Below, piece by piece: positions 1-11,644 of a stretch of 64,000 nt of DNA; the stretch's first letter is position 1, and each line of letters opens with the position of its first letter. This DNA comes from Novosphingobium sp. PP1Y (GTDB lineage Bacteria > Pseudomonadota > Alphaproteobacteria > Sphingomonadales > Sphingomonadaceae). The stretch lies in the NCBI RefSeq assembly GCF_000253255.1, contig NC_015580.1, forward strand, positions 1,687,001 to 1,751,000, in the 5' to 3' direction. A model generated the notes under the pieces. It was not told where the DNA came from, ran no database searches, and saw only the letters and a program-made list of their open reading frames with translations. Position numbers and translations under genes: made by a program.

Positions 1-800
1 TTCATGTAGACTCCGGCCCTTACCGAACCGATCAGGGCTACCGCGCGGTTGAACAAGGCATAGGCGACCAGCGAGGGAAAGATGCCGACATAGAGCACCG
101 CGCCAATCACCTCGATTCGCGGCATGGTGATGCCGCTTTTCGCCAGGCTGGCCAGATAGGGCAAGGCCAGCGTTGCCATGCCGACCGCGAACAGCACCGC
201 AAGCAGCGTGATATGATGGATGGCGGGCACCTTGCGCAGGAAGGTCGCATAGGCTGAATAGAGGAAGACCCCAAGCAGCGCGAGCAGATCGCCGTGGTTG
301 AGCCCGCCAAGGTCCAGTGCCAGGGGCTGCCCCCTGGTCACGATCCAGGTGACACCCGAGAAGGACAGCGCCGCACTGGCGACCAGCAGCGGCCGGATCC
401 GCTCCCCGAACAGGATGCTCGGCATGACCAGGGTCATGATCGGCATGGTCGATTGCAGCAGCAGGTTGTTGGTGGCGGTGGTCAGCTGAAGGCTCCAGTA
501 GCCGATGTAGGCGAACACCCCAACGCCGAACACACCCAGCACGGTCAGCATTGGCCAAGCTTGGCACAGAACCTTGCGATCGGCCACGACATGCCGCCAG
601 GCAAATGGCAGCAACACCAACAGCGCAACCAGCCAGCGCCAGAAGGCCAGCGACAGCGGGGACAGCAAATCGCGCGCCGCCCGGCCGACGATGGGGTTCA
701 GGGCCCAGAACAGCGAAGCGAGCGAAAGCAGCAGGAACGGCGAACCCCACACATAGCGCAGGGCCTGCCGAAATCCGGGAGAACCGTTGTCAGCATCCAT
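1..800 (-). CDS. EamA/DMT-family inner-membrane permease (3' end cut by window edge)
   Basis: The frame opens at an ATG (800) and runs without a stop to the left edge, so at least 266 residues are present and the C-terminus is missing. The protein is a series of hydrophobic segments (for example FLLLSLASLFWALNPIVGRA near the N-terminus and VLYVGIFPSLVAYALFNRA near the edge). The NPIVGRA and VAYALFNRA stretches are typical of the drug/metabolite transporter superfamily, which usually has about ten membrane helices in two EamA repeats. It is divergent from the dioxygenase operon, so it may import or export a substrate of that pathway; that link is inference from position only. Confidence 0.85.
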   Translation of the reverse strand, partial: MDADNGSPGFRQALRYVWGSPFLLLSLASLFWALNPIVGRAARDLLSPLSLAFWRWLVALLVLLPFAWRHVVADRKVLCQAWPMLTVLGVFGVGVFAYIGYWSLQLTTATNNLLLQSTMPIMTLVMPSILFGERIRPLLVASAALSFSGVTWIVTRGQPLALDLGGLNHGDLLALLGVFLYSAYATFLRKVPAIHHITLLAVLFAVGMATLALPYLASLAKSGITMPRIEVIGAVLYVGIFPSLVAYALFNRAVALIGSVRAGVYM

Positions 801-929
801 CAGAACGAACCGCCCGGCAGCCTCAATTCCACTTGCACGTCATCGGCTTTTTGCATATCGTGCATCGCATTGCCCTTAGTGCACGAATCTGTCCCATGCA
901 ACAGCAGAGCGTGAAACCCGGAGAGAGCC
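801..929. promoter_or_regulatory. Divergent promoter region between permease and dioxygenase operon, with inverted repeat
   Basis: This 129-bp gap must hold both divergent promoters. TCGTGCA (858-864) and its reverse complement TGCACGA (880-886) lie 15 bp apart, a spacing that would suit a dimeric regulator. A purine-rich GGAGAGAG just before 930 is the dioxygenase ribosome-binding site. No regulator gene is adjacent. Confidence 0.4.
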
Positions 930-2294
930 ATGAGCGGCGACACCGCACTTGTTGACAACGCCAATGCCAGCCAATCCCGTCAAGTGTTTTGGGACAAGGA
1001 CGTTTACGACCTTGAGATTGAGCGGATCTTTTCGCGTGCCTGGCTGATGCTCGGCCACGAATCGCTGGTGCCCAAGCCGGGCGATTTCATCACGACCTAC
1101 ATGGCCGAAGACAAGGTCATCCTCTCGCACCAGAGCGACGGGACATTCCGCGCCTTCATCAATTCGTGCAGCCATCGCGGCAACCAGATCTGCCACGCCG
1201 ACAGCGGCAATGCCAAGGCCTTCGTCTGCAATTATCATGGCTGGGTGTTCGGGCAGGATGGCTCGCTGGTCGATGTCCCGCTCGAATCGCGCTGTTATCA
1301 CAACAGCCTCGACAAGCAGGCGCTGGCGGCGAAGCCGGTTCGGGTTGAGACCTACAAGGGCTTCATTTTCGGCTGCCACGATCCCGAAGCGCCCAGCCTG
1401 GAAGAATACCTGGGCGAATTCCGCTATTACCTCGACACCATCTGGGAAGGCGCCGGCGGCGGACTGGAACTGCTCGGCCCCCCGATGAAGAGCCTGCTCC
1501 AGTGCAACTGGAAGGTGCCGACCGAAAACTTCATCGGCGACGGCTATCATGTCGGCTGGACCCACGCCGCCGCGCTCGGCCAGATCGGCGGCGAGCTGGC
1601 GGGCCTGTCGGGCAATCGTGCGGACATTCCCTTCGATGATCTGGGGCTTCAGTTCACGACCCGTCATGGCCACGGCTTCGGGGTGATCGACAATGCCGCG
1701 GCTGCAGTCCACGTCAAGCGCGAGGGCTGGACCAAGTATCTGGCGGACACGCGGGACGAAGTGCGCCGCAAGTTCGGCCCGGCGCGCGAGCGGCTTTATG
1801 TCGGGCACTGGAACTGCTCGATCTTCCCCAACTGCTCGTTCCTCTATGGCACCAACACGTTCAAGATCTGGCACCCGCGCGGGCCGCACGAGATTGAGGT
1901 GTGGACCTATACCATGGTGCCGCGCGACGCCGATCCCGCAACCAGGAGCATGATCCAGCGCGAAGCCGCCCGCTCCTTCGGCACCGCCGGGACGCTGGAA
2001 AGCGACGATGGCGAGAACATGTCTTCGGCCACCTACATCAACCGTGGCGTGATCGCCCGCGATGGCCGGATGAACTCCACGATGGGGGTCGGCTACGAAG
2101 GGCCGCATCCGGTCTATCCCGGCATCGTCGGGATCAGCTTCATCGGCGAAACCTCCTACCGGGGGTTCTACCGGTTCTGGAAGGAAATGATCGATGCGCC
2201 CGATTGGGCGAGCGTGAAGGCCAACGACGACAATTGGGATTCGGTGTTTCCTAACCGCAATTTCTGGACCGATAGGCTCGACGCTGCCGAGTAG
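930..2294 (+). CDS. Rieske non-heme iron ring-hydroxylating dioxygenase, large (alpha) subunit
   Basis: 454 aa, the usual length for naphthalene/biphenyl-type alpha subunits. The Rieske [2Fe-2S] ligands are C80-x-H82 and C100-x2-H103 (CSHRG ... CNYHGW). The mononuclear iron site is H207 and H212 in NFIGDGYHVGWTHAA, with the carboxylate in ESDDGENM (D359/D360). A good Shine-Dalgarno (GGAGAGAG) precedes ATG 930. The small subunit follows directly. No ferredoxin or reductase gene lies in the window, so electron transfer must be supplied from elsewhere. The substrate cannot be told from sequence alone; family members make cis-dihydrodiols or demethylate/hydroxylate aromatic rings. Confidence 0.93.
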   Translation: MSGDTALVDNANASQSRQVFWDKDVYDLEIERIFSRAWLMLGHESLVPKPGDFITTYMAEDKVILSHQSDGTFRAFINSCSHRGNQICHADSGNAKAFVCNYHGWVFGQDGSLVDVPLESRCYHNSLDKQALAAKPVRVETYKGFIFGCHDPEAPSLEEYLGEFRYYLDTIWEGAGGGLELLGPPMKSLLQCNWKVPTENFIGDGYHVGWTHAAALGQIGGELAGLSGNRADIPFDDLGLQFTTRHGHGFGVIDNAAAAVHVKREGWTKYLADTRDEVRRKFGPARERLYVGHWNCSIFPNCSFLYGTNTFKIWHPRGPHEIEVWTYTMVPRDADPATRSMIQREAARSFGTAGTLESDDGENMSSATYINRGVIARDGRMNSTMGVGYEGPHPVYPGIVGISFIGETSYRGFYRFWKEMIDAPDWASVKANDDNWDSVFPNRNFWTDRLDAAE

Positions 2295-2335
2295 GCGTGA
2301 ACACCGATCCGAAAAACGAGAATTACGGAGAGAGC

Positions 2336-2860
2336 ATGTTTTCCGAACAAGTTCCGGTGACGCCGGATGTGCACTATGCCGTCGAGGCGCACTATCGCGC
2401 CGAAGTCAGACTGCTGCAGACCGGGCAATACCGCGAATGGCTGCAGGGAATGGTCGCCGACGACATCCATTACTGGATGCCGGTCTATGAACAGCGCCTG
2501 GCACGGGACCGGCGCCCCGATCCGACGCCCGACGATGCGGCGATCTACAACGACGATTTGGGAGAGCTCAAGCAGCGCGTCGAGCGGCTTTATTCGGGCC
2601 AGGTCTGGATGGAGGATCCGCCGTCCAGGATCCGGTATTTCGTGACGAACGTCGAAGCCTTCGAGGCTGGCAACGGCGAACTGGACGTCCTGTCGAACGT
2701 CCTGGTCTACCGCAATCGCCGCCAGACCGAGGTCACGGTCCACACGCTGGGACGCGAGGACAAGCTGCGCCGGGACGGCAATGGCTTCAGGGTCTTCCGG
2801 CGCAAGCTCATCCTTGATGCAAGAGTAACGCAAGACAAGAATCTGTATTTCTTTTGCTGA
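2336..2860 (+). CDS. Ring-hydroxylating dioxygenase, small (beta) subunit
   Basis: 174 aa from ATG 2336, which has a strong GGAGAGAG just upstream. A GTG at 2297 would add 13 residues but lacks a ribosome-binding site and sits 2 bp after the alpha-subunit stop. The sequence is typical of the SnoaL-like beta fold: an N-terminal helix (HYAVEAHYRAEVRLLQTGQY), a middle stretch with MPVYEQRLARDR, and the C-terminal FRVFRRKLILDARVTQDKNL characteristic of these subunits. It forms the structural alpha3beta3 partner of the preceding gene. Confidence 0.92.
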   Translation: MFSEQVPVTPDVHYAVEAHYRAEVRLLQTGQYREWLQGMVADDIHYWMPVYEQRLARDRRPDPTPDDAAIYNDDLGELKQRVERLYSGQVWMEDPPSRIRYFVTNVEAFEAGNGELDVLSNVLVYRNRRQTEVTVHTLGREDKLRRDGNGFRVFRRKLILDARVTQDKNLYFFC

Positions 2861-2896
2861 TAACGCGCGATCTTGCGCAAGACCGGGAGAATTTGC

Positions 2897-3994
2897 ATGG
2901 AAGCCTATGCCGCGATCATCGAACGCCAGGGGGGAGAATTCGTCCTCGACAACGTATCGATCGAAGATCCCCGTGATGGCGAGGTGCTGGTCAAGGTTGC
3001 CGCCGCCGGCATCTGCCACACCGACCTGACCGTGCGCGATCAGTATTACCCGACCCCGCTGCCGGCAGTGCTTGGCCATGAAGGTTCGGGCGTGGTCGAA
3101 AAGGTCGGCCGCGGGGTTACCACGGTCAAGCCGGGCGACAAGGTTGTCCTGTCGTTCAGCTATTGCGGCACCTGCCCGTCGTGCCTCAAGGGGCACCAGG
3201 CCTATTGCCCCAGCCTTTTCCCGCTCAATTTCATGGGCCGCAGGCTCGACGGGTCGACCCCGATCACCCGCAACGGCGAGGACGTGAACGCCTGCTTCTT
3301 CGGCCAGTCCTCGTTCGCGACCTATTCGATCGCCAACGAAAACAACTGCGTCAAGGTTGCCGATGATGCGCAGATCGAACTGCTCGGCCCGCTGGGCTGC
3401 GGCATCCAGACCGGCGCGGGCACTATCCTCAATGCGCTGCAACCGGCACCGGGCTCCTCGATCGCGATCTTTGGCGTCGGCTCGGTCGGCCTCAGCGCGG
3501 TCATGGCCGCCAAGGCTTCGGGCTGCCTCAGGATCATTGCGGTCGATCGCAATCCGGCCCGGCTCGCAGTCGCCCGCGAACTTGGCGCAACCGATGTCAT
3601 CGACGCCTCGACCACCAATGCCCAGGAAGCGATTGTCGCCTTGACCGGCGGGGGCGCGGACTATGCGATGGATACCACCGCGATCCCGCAGGTGCTGCGT
3701 TCGGCGGTGGACAGCACGCACAACATGGGGGAAACCGCCGTGGTGGGCGGCGCCAAGCTGGGCACCGAATTCTTGCTCGACATGAACAACATGCTGTTCG
3801 GCCGCAAGCTGCGCGGGGTTGTGGAAGGCTCGAGCACGCCGCAGGTGTTCATCCCGCAGCTGATTGCCATGCAGAAGGCCGGCCTGTTCCCCTTCGAAAA
3901 GCTCTGCTCGTTCTACGATCTCGATCAGATCAACCAGGCTGTCGAGGACACCGAAAAGACCGGCAGCGCGATCAAGGCCATCCTGCGGATGTAA
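2897..3994 (+). CDS. Zinc-dependent, NAD(P)-linked alcohol dehydrogenase (aryl-alcohol type)
   Basis: 365 aa from ATG 2897, preceded by GGGAGA; the longer open frame begins at a TTG without a ribosome-binding site. It is a medium-chain dehydrogenase: catalytic zinc ligands in GICHTD and GHEGSG with a third Cys in GCGIQTGAG, a structural zinc set CGTCPSCLKGHQAYC, and the Rossmann motif GVGSVG. The overall pattern is closest to benzyl/aryl-alcohol dehydrogenases. In this operon it would oxidise an alcohol intermediate to an aldehyde, or reduce the aldehyde released by the downstream aldolase; which of the two is unknown. Confidence 0.88.
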   Translation: MEAYAAIIERQGGEFVLDNVSIEDPRDGEVLVKVAAAGICHTDLTVRDQYYPTPLPAVLGHEGSGVVEKVGRGVTTVKPGDKVVLSFSYCGTCPSCLKGHQAYCPSLFPLNFMGRRLDGSTPITRNGEDVNACFFGQSSFATYSIANENNCVKVADDAQIELLGPLGCGIQTGAGTILNALQPAPGSSIAIFGVGSVGLSAVMAAKASGCLRIIAVDRNPARLAVARELGATDVIDASTTNAQEAIVALTGGGADYAMDTTAIPQVLRSAVDSTHNMGETAVVGGAKLGTEFLLDMNNMLFGRKLRGVVEGSSTPQVFIPQLIAMQKAGLFPFEKLCSFYDLDQINQAVEDTEKTGSAIKAILRM

Positions 3995-4011
3995 GGACCG
4001 CGTTCGCCAGC

Positions 4012-4040
4012 CGCCTTGCCGTCCCAGTGGCGGCAAGGCG
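4012..4040 (+). terminator. Intergenic hairpin, possible attenuator or processing site
   Basis: Perfect 10-bp stem CGCCTTGCCG / CGGCAAGGCG with a 9-nt loop, between the alcohol dehydrogenase and ppdK. No U-tract follows, so it is more likely a partial attenuator or mRNA-stability element than a full terminator. Confidence 0.5.
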
Positions 4041-4100
4041 CGGCATGCCCGGGGATATGGTTGACAAGTGCGGCATAATCCGCGGGGAAACCAGCAGCAA

Positions 4101-6767
<2,667 letters not shown>

Positions 6768-6823
6768 CGCGGCGCACCGCCAACAACTCAACAAGACAAG
6801 ACAAAGGGTGAAGGAGCCGTACA

Positions 6824-7786
6824 GTGGACTACGATCGCAAGGACGCCAAGAAGTGGGCCACCGCAACCGTCAAGGGGTTCTACCAGTGCCCGATCACCCC
6901 GATGACCGCCGACCACAAGTTCGACATTGACGGGATCCGCTACAACATCGACAAATACGTCGAAATGGGCCTTGATGGCCTGGTTGTCGGCGGTTTCATC
7001 GCCGAGTGCTGGAACGTCACCCCGTCCGAATGGATGCGCTATCACGAGATCGTCGCCGAGGCCAACGCCGGGCGGCTCGACCTCTGGACCATCATCCTCG
7101 ACCCGTCGGTCCACCTTGCGTTGGAAAAGATGCAGTTCGTCGAGAAACTGGGCTTCAACGGCGCCGAGGTCATCAACCCGGTCGTCCAGCTGCGCACCGA
7201 CGACGAAATTTTCGCCTGGTTCAAGTATCTGACCGATCGCAGCAACATGGCGGTCTGCCTTTACCGCACCCCGGTATCGGGCACCGTGCTGAGCTGGAAC
7301 CTGATGCGCCGCCTGGCCGATCTCGATACCGTGATCGGGGTCAAGCAGGGTGCGATGAACCGCGCCGAAACGATCAAGATCCGCAGCCTTATGCCCGAAG
7401 GTTTCAACACCATGGAGCCTTTCGAGTATTTCTTCCTCGAAGACCTCCGGCTGGGCGGGACAGTGTGCTGGGGCGAACTGTCGTTCATGCTCTATGGCAA
7501 CAAGCGCCACCTCGCGCTCGACTACATCAACCTTTCCAACCAGGGCAAATGGGAAGAGGCCCGCACCAAGTGGGAAGGCCTGCACGATGTCCGCGAATTC
7601 TACCATGACAATTTCGTCTGGGATATTGCGCGCACAGCGACCTATGCCTCGGCGCTGGCGAACATCAAGGCGTGGTACGAGGCGATTGGCCTCAAGGCCG
7701 GCCCGATCCTTCCCCCGGTCGCCGACGTGACCCAGCAGAAGAGGGAAGAAATCAAAGCCAGGCTCGTCGAGCTAGGAATCGCTTGA
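6824..7786 (+). CDS. DapA-family lyase, resembling hydratase-aldolases of aromatic degradation
   Basis: 320 aa from GTG 6824, with AAGGAG 9 nt upstream. The class I aldolase TIM barrel is recognisable: Schiff-base Lys174 in IGVKQG, the active-site Tyr147 in LYRTP, and the N-terminal GFYQCPITPMT corresponding to the family's opening strand. Family members include dihydrodipicolinate synthase and trans-o-hydroxybenzylidenepyruvate hydratase-aldolase (NahE/PhdJ type). Length and context (dioxygenase upstream, PPDK adjacent) favour the hydratase-aldolase role, giving an aldehyde and pyruvate. The true substrate is unproven. Confidence 0.82.
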   Translation: MDYDRKDAKKWATATVKGFYQCPITPMTADHKFDIDGIRYNIDKYVEMGLDGLVVGGFIAECWNVTPSEWMRYHEIVAEANAGRLDLWTIILDPSVHLALEKMQFVEKLGFNGAEVINPVVQLRTDDEIFAWFKYLTDRSNMAVCLYRTPVSGTVLSWNLMRRLADLDTVIGVKQGAMNRAETIKIRSLMPEGFNTMEPFEYFFLEDLRLGGTVCWGELSFMLYGNKRHLALDYINLSNQGKWEEARTKWEGLHDVREFYHDNFVWDIARTATYASALANIKAWYEAIGLKAGPILPPVADVTQQKREEIKARLVELGIA

Positions 7787-7806
7787 GCGAACGCGGGACA
7801 CCCTTC

Positions 7807-8820
7807 ATGACCAAGCAACTGCATTTCTGCATCCACGGCGCGGGCGGGCTCGGTTCCGTGATCGGCGGCTTTCTGGCCCGTGGCGGACACAAGGTGACGC
7901 TGATCGCCCGCAAGCCCCATGTCGAGGCGATCCGCCGGAGCGGTCTGCAAATCGAAGGGGTGCGTGCCCAGTTCGTGCAGCGCGACAACCTGCACGCGGT
8001 CGAAACGCCGGCCGAGGTCGAGGGGCCGATCGATTATTACATCCTGCTGACCAAGGCGAAAGGCACCGATCAGGCGCTCGCCGATGCCGCCGTGCTGGTC
8101 GATCGGACGGCCTGTGCCCTGACCTTGCAGAACGGGGTCGGCAAGGAAGGCAAGCTGCAGACCGCGTTCGGCAAGGCCAAGGTGATCGGCGGATCGATCA
8201 TGGATGGGGCTACCCTGCTCGAACCCGGTCGCGCGCTCAACCACATGGCGGTTCCGGTCACCGCCTATTTCGGCGAACTGGAAGGCGGGGAAAGCGATCG
8301 CACCCGGATAATGGCCAAGGCGCTCGACTCCGCCGGCATGGGATCACGCTCGACTGCCGACATCACGCACGTCCATTGGGAAAAGTTGGTGCAGGTCGGC
8401 AGCGCTTCGTCATGGAGCGCCAGCACCCTGGGCGGCATCAAGGAGCTCGATTTCGTCGATGGTGTGGCAGTGCGCGAGGGCGCGGCCCAGTATGTCCTGA
8501 TCGTCAAGGACCTGCTGGCGATATACCGGGCGCTGGGTTACGAACCGCAGAATTTCTTCGCGCCCGTCTCGCGGCTGGTCGAAATCAATGGCGAGAGCTT
8601 CGACGAAGCGCTTGCCGGGGTCATGGCCATGGTCAGCCGGTTCAAGCCGGAGAATCGACCGGTGCGGACCTCGATGCACGATGACCTGGTTGCGGGTCGG
8701 CGCATGGAAGTCGATGAAGTGTTGGGGCCGCTGGCCGAAGCCGCCGAGAGGCTCGGGGTCGATGCACCGACATTCCTTGGGGCTTACCGCGTTCTCAAGA
8801 CCCTGAACACCTACCTTTGA
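7807..8820 (+). CDS. Ketopantoate reductase (ApbA/PanE) family oxidoreductase
   Basis: 337 aa from ATG 7807 (the open frame extends 45 codons upstream into the previous gene without family similarity). The N-terminal dinucleotide motif is GAGGLGS in FCIHGAGGLGSVIGGFLARGG, followed by VTLIARKPHVEAI. The C-terminal ketopantoate-reductase helical domain contains HWEKLVQVGSASSWSAST and RPVRTSMHDDLVAGRRMEVDE, where family members carry SSMxxDxxxGRxTE. Biosynthetic PanE is normally a chromosomal housekeeping gene. This copy in a catabolic operon more likely reduces or oxidises a pathway-specific 2-oxo/2-hydroxy acid. Confidence 0.83.
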   Translation: MTKQLHFCIHGAGGLGSVIGGFLARGGHKVTLIARKPHVEAIRRSGLQIEGVRAQFVQRDNLHAVETPAEVEGPIDYYILLTKAKGTDQALADAAVLVDRTACALTLQNGVGKEGKLQTAFGKAKVIGGSIMDGATLLEPGRALNHMAVPVTAYFGELEGGESDRTRIMAKALDSAGMGSRSTADITHVHWEKLVQVGSASSWSASTLGGIKELDFVDGVAVREGAAQYVLIVKDLLAIYRALGYEPQNFFAPVSRLVEINGESFDEALAGVMAMVSRFKPENRPVRTSMHDDLVAGRRMEVDEVLGPLAEAAERLGVDAPTFLGAYRVLKTLNTYL

Positions 8821-8842
8821 CCTTTCGGCACGGGAAGCCCAC

Positions 8843-9910
8843 TTGAACCGCTATACCATAGCCAACATTCCCGGCGACGGCATCGGCCGCGAGGTCTTGC
8901 CCGCCGGGGTGCGGGTCTTGGCGTCGGTCGCGGAACGATGCGGGTTCGCGCTCGAGTTTCGCGACTTTAACTGGAGCTGCGAAACCTATCTCGCCACCGG
9001 CAAGATGATGCCCGATGACGGGCTGACACGGCTTGCCGATCATGACGCGATTTTCCTTGGCGCGGTCGGTTATCCCGGGGTCCTCGATCACGTCTCGCTG
9101 TGGGGCCTGCTGCTGCCGATCCGGCGAGAATTCGATCAATATGTCAATCTCCGGCCGGTGCGCTTGCTGCCGGGCATCCGTTCGCCGTTGCGCGACAAGA
9201 CCACCGGCGATATCGATTTCTGGGTGGTGCGGGAAAATTCGGAAGGCGAATATTCGCAGATCGGCGGCCGCACCGGCACCGGCGAGGATGAAATCGTCAT
9301 CCAGCAGGCCGTGTTCACCCGCCGCGGCACCGACCGGATCCTGCATTACGCTTTCGATTTCGCGCGCAAGCTTGGCCGACCGCACGTCACCTCGGCCACC
9401 AAGTCCAACGGGCTTTACCATTCGATGCCGTTCTGGGACGAGCGGTTCGCGGCGATCGGCGCGGAATACCCCGAGATCGCCACCGACCAGTACCATATCG
9501 ACATTTTGGCCGCCCGGTTCGTGATGTCACCCGAACGGTTCGACGTGGTGGTCGGGTCCAATCTGTTCGGCGACATTCTGTCCGATCTCGGTCCTGGCGT
9601 GACCGGGACGATAGCGGTTGCGCCGTCCGCCAATCTCAATCCGCCCCGGCGCTATCCCTCGATGTTCGAACCGGTGCACGGTTCGGCGCCGGACATTGCC
9701 GGCCAGGGCATTGCCAATCCGATCGGCCAGATCTGGTCGGGGGCGATGATGCTCGACCATCTCGGCGAAGCGGAGGCCGGGGCGATGGTGCTGGCCGCGA
9801 TCGAGGCGGTCCTGCGCGATCCGCAAGCGGTCTTGACCCCCGATCTGGGCGGCAACGGAAGTACCGAGGACCTGACCCGCCAGATCCTGGACCAATTGCC
9901 GGCAAGGTGA
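8843..9910 (+). CDS. Isocitrate/isopropylmalate-dehydrogenase family enzyme, tartrate/D-malate dehydrogenase type
   Basis: 355 aa from TTG 8843, which follows CGGGAAG at good spacing. It opens with YTIANIPGDGIGREVLPAG, the family's substrate/cofactor loop. The metal-binding region is VVVGSNLFGDILSDLGPGVTG, and the C-terminal signature is FEPVHGSAPDIAGQGIANP. VRENSEGEYSQIGG is the motif that in tartrate and D-malate dehydrogenases replaces the isocitrate-binding serine region. It probably oxidatively decarboxylates a hydroxy-dicarboxylate using NAD+ and Mg/Mn2+. In the operon it could feed pyruvate or a related product to PPDK. Confidence 0.87.
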   Translation: MNRYTIANIPGDGIGREVLPAGVRVLASVAERCGFALEFRDFNWSCETYLATGKMMPDDGLTRLADHDAIFLGAVGYPGVLDHVSLWGLLLPIRREFDQYVNLRPVRLLPGIRSPLRDKTTGDIDFWVVRENSEGEYSQIGGRTGTGEDEIVIQQAVFTRRGTDRILHYAFDFARKLGRPHVTSATKSNGLYHSMPFWDERFAAIGAEYPEIATDQYHIDILAARFVMSPERFDVVVGSNLFGDILSDLGPGVTGTIAVAPSANLNPPRRYPSMFEPVHGSAPDIAGQGIANPIGQIWSGAMMLDHLGEAEAGAMVLAAIEAVLRDPQAVLTPDLGGNGSTEDLTRQILDQLPAR

Positions 9911-9949
9911 GGCCCCGGCAATCCCCGCGAACCTGAAGGAAGCAAACGC

Positions 9950-11272
9950 ATGAGCCAAAAACGCCAGCTTCACCTCGGTGCGTTCATGCGACCGGTCAGT
10001 ATCCATACCGGCGCCTGGCGCTACCCCGGGGCCATTCCGGATGCGAACTTCAACTTCTCCGCGATCCGGCAGTTCGCCCGCAAGCTCGAAGCGGGCAAGT
10101 TCGATGCCTTTTTCATGGCCGATCATCTCGGTGTGCTGAACATGCCGGTCGAAGCGCTGCGGCGCAGCCACACCGTCACATCGTTCGAACCCTTCACGCT
10201 GCTGTCGGCGCTGGCCGGCGCGACCGAACGGATCGGCCTGGTCGCGACCGCTTCGACCACCTTCGACGAACCGTTCCACGTCGCGCGCCGCTTTGCCTCG
10301 CTCGATCACATCAGCGGCGGGCGGGCCGGCTGGAACGTCGTGACCACGTCAAACCCCGACAGCGCCAAGAATTTCGGGTTGGAGGTCCAGCCCGATCATT
10401 CCGGCCGCTACGACCGCGCCCGCGAATTCTACGATGTCGTGACCGGCCTGTGGGACAGCTTCGCCGAAGACGCCTTCGTCTGCGATGCCCAAAGCGGCAT
10501 TTATTTTGATCCCGCGCGGATGCACGTGCTCGATCACAAGGGGCCGCATTTCTCGGTTCTTGGTCCGCTCAACATCGCCCGCCCCCCGCAAGGCTGGCCG
10601 GTCATCTTCCAGGCCGGGGCCTCGGATCCGGGGCGCCAGCTGGCCGCCGAAACCGCCGAAGTGGTCTTTGCCGCCGGTTCCAATCTTGCGTCTGCAAAAA
10701 GCTTTTATGCCGACGTGAAGGGGCGGATGATCCCGATCGGCCGCAATCCCGATCATCTCAAGATCCTGCCTGCCGCCCTCGTCGTGGTGGGCGACAGCGT
10801 CGAACAGGCCAGGGCAAAGCGGGCCCGTCTCGACAGTCTGGTCCACTACGAAAGCGGAATTCATTCGCTGTGCGGGATGCTCGATTATGACGTATCGGGG
10901 TTCGACCCCGATGGCCCCCTCCCCGAAATACCAGAGACCAACGCCAGCAAGACGTCTCGGGAAATGCTGGTCGAACAGGCCCGGCAGAACAATCTCACGA
11001 TCCGCCAGCTCGCCGCGAAAGCCGGCAGCTATGCCGGGCTCGCCTTCGTCGGCACGCCGGCCTCGATCGCCGACGAGATGGCGCAATGGCTGGAAGAGCG
11101 CGGTTCGGACGGGTTCGTGGTGATGTTCCCCTATCTGCCCGAGGGCCTCGACGATTTCGTCGATCTGGTGGTGCCCGAACTGCAGCGCCGGGGCCTTTTT
11201 CGGGCGGAATACGAAGGCACGACCCTGCGCGATCATTTCGGGCTGCCGCGCCCCGCCAATCGCTTCTTTTGA
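9950..11272 (+). CDS. NtaA/SnaA/DszA-family FMNH2-dependent monooxygenase
   Basis: 440 aa; ATG 9950 follows GAAGGAAG. It is luciferase-like, with the family opening LHLGAFMRPVSIHTGAWRYPGA, then FDAFFMADHLGVLN, and the flavin-site segment SGGRAGWNVVTTSNPDSAKNFG typical of the NtaA/DszA branch. Members use reduced FMN supplied by a separate reductase to oxidise nitrilotriacetate, dibenzothiophene sulfone or similar compounds. No flavin reductase is nearby. The presence of a second oxygenase suggests that the pathway substrate carries a heteroatom or methoxy-like group, but that is inference. Confidence 0.9.
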   Translation: MSQKRQLHLGAFMRPVSIHTGAWRYPGAIPDANFNFSAIRQFARKLEAGKFDAFFMADHLGVLNMPVEALRRSHTVTSFEPFTLLSALAGATERIGLVATASTTFDEPFHVARRFASLDHISGGRAGWNVVTTSNPDSAKNFGLEVQPDHSGRYDRAREFYDVVTGLWDSFAEDAFVCDAQSGIYFDPARMHVLDHKGPHFSVLGPLNIARPPQGWPVIFQAGASDPGRQLAAETAEVVFAAGSNLASAKSFYADVKGRMIPIGRNPDHLKILPAALVVVGDSVEQARAKRARLDSLVHYESGIHSLCGMLDYDVSGFDPDGPLPEIPETNASKTSREMLVEQARQNNLTIRQLAAKAGSYAGLAFVGTPASIADEMAQWLEERGSDGFVVMFPYLPEGLDDFVDLVVPELQRRGLFRAEYEGTTLRDHFGLPRPANRFF

Positions 11273-11327
11273 CGCGGCAGGGCGGGAGCCGCAAGCAAGA
11301 CTGGCAACGACACGAAAGGACCAAGCA

Positions 11328-11615
11328 ATGGCCGCCTACTTCATCGCTTCCGTCACCTCCCACGACGATGGCTGGGTTTCGGATTATCAGGCCAATGTGC
11401 CGCCGATGGTGGCGCGTTTCGGCGGCGAACTGATCTGCCGCTCCACCCAGTTCGAACGCTTCGAAGGCGAAGGCGCAGCGCCGCACTATACGGTGATAAT
11501 CCGCTTCCCCGCGATGGCCGATGTGCAGGCGTTCATGGCCTGCCCTGACTATGCGCCGTTCAAGGATGCACGGATCGCCGGCGCGACGTCGGACATTTTT
11601 GCGATCGCCGACTGA
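11328..11615 (+). CDS. DUF1330-type small protein
   Basis: 95 aa; ATG 11328 has AAAGGA upstream. The dimeric alpha-beta barrel pattern is visible: AAYFIASV at the start, GGELICRSTQFERFEG in the middle, and VIIRFPAMADVQAFMACPDYAPFKDAR towards the end, where the family has a YxPLxxxR-like motif. Members are often encoded in degradative operons, but their enzymatic role is generally unknown. Confidence 0.85.
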   Translation: MAAYFIASVTSHDDGWVSDYQANVPPMVARFGGELICRSTQFERFEGEGAAPHYTVIIRFPAMADVQAFMACPDYAPFKDARIAGATSDIFAIAD

Positions 11616-11644
11616 TCGCAGCAGCCTTTCCAGGAGGTCGAACC

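Noticed and set aside
294..914. Long plus-strand open frames over the first 0.9 kb
   Set aside because: They are antisense to a clean membrane-transporter frame on the minus strand and have low-complexity Gln/Arg-rich translations.
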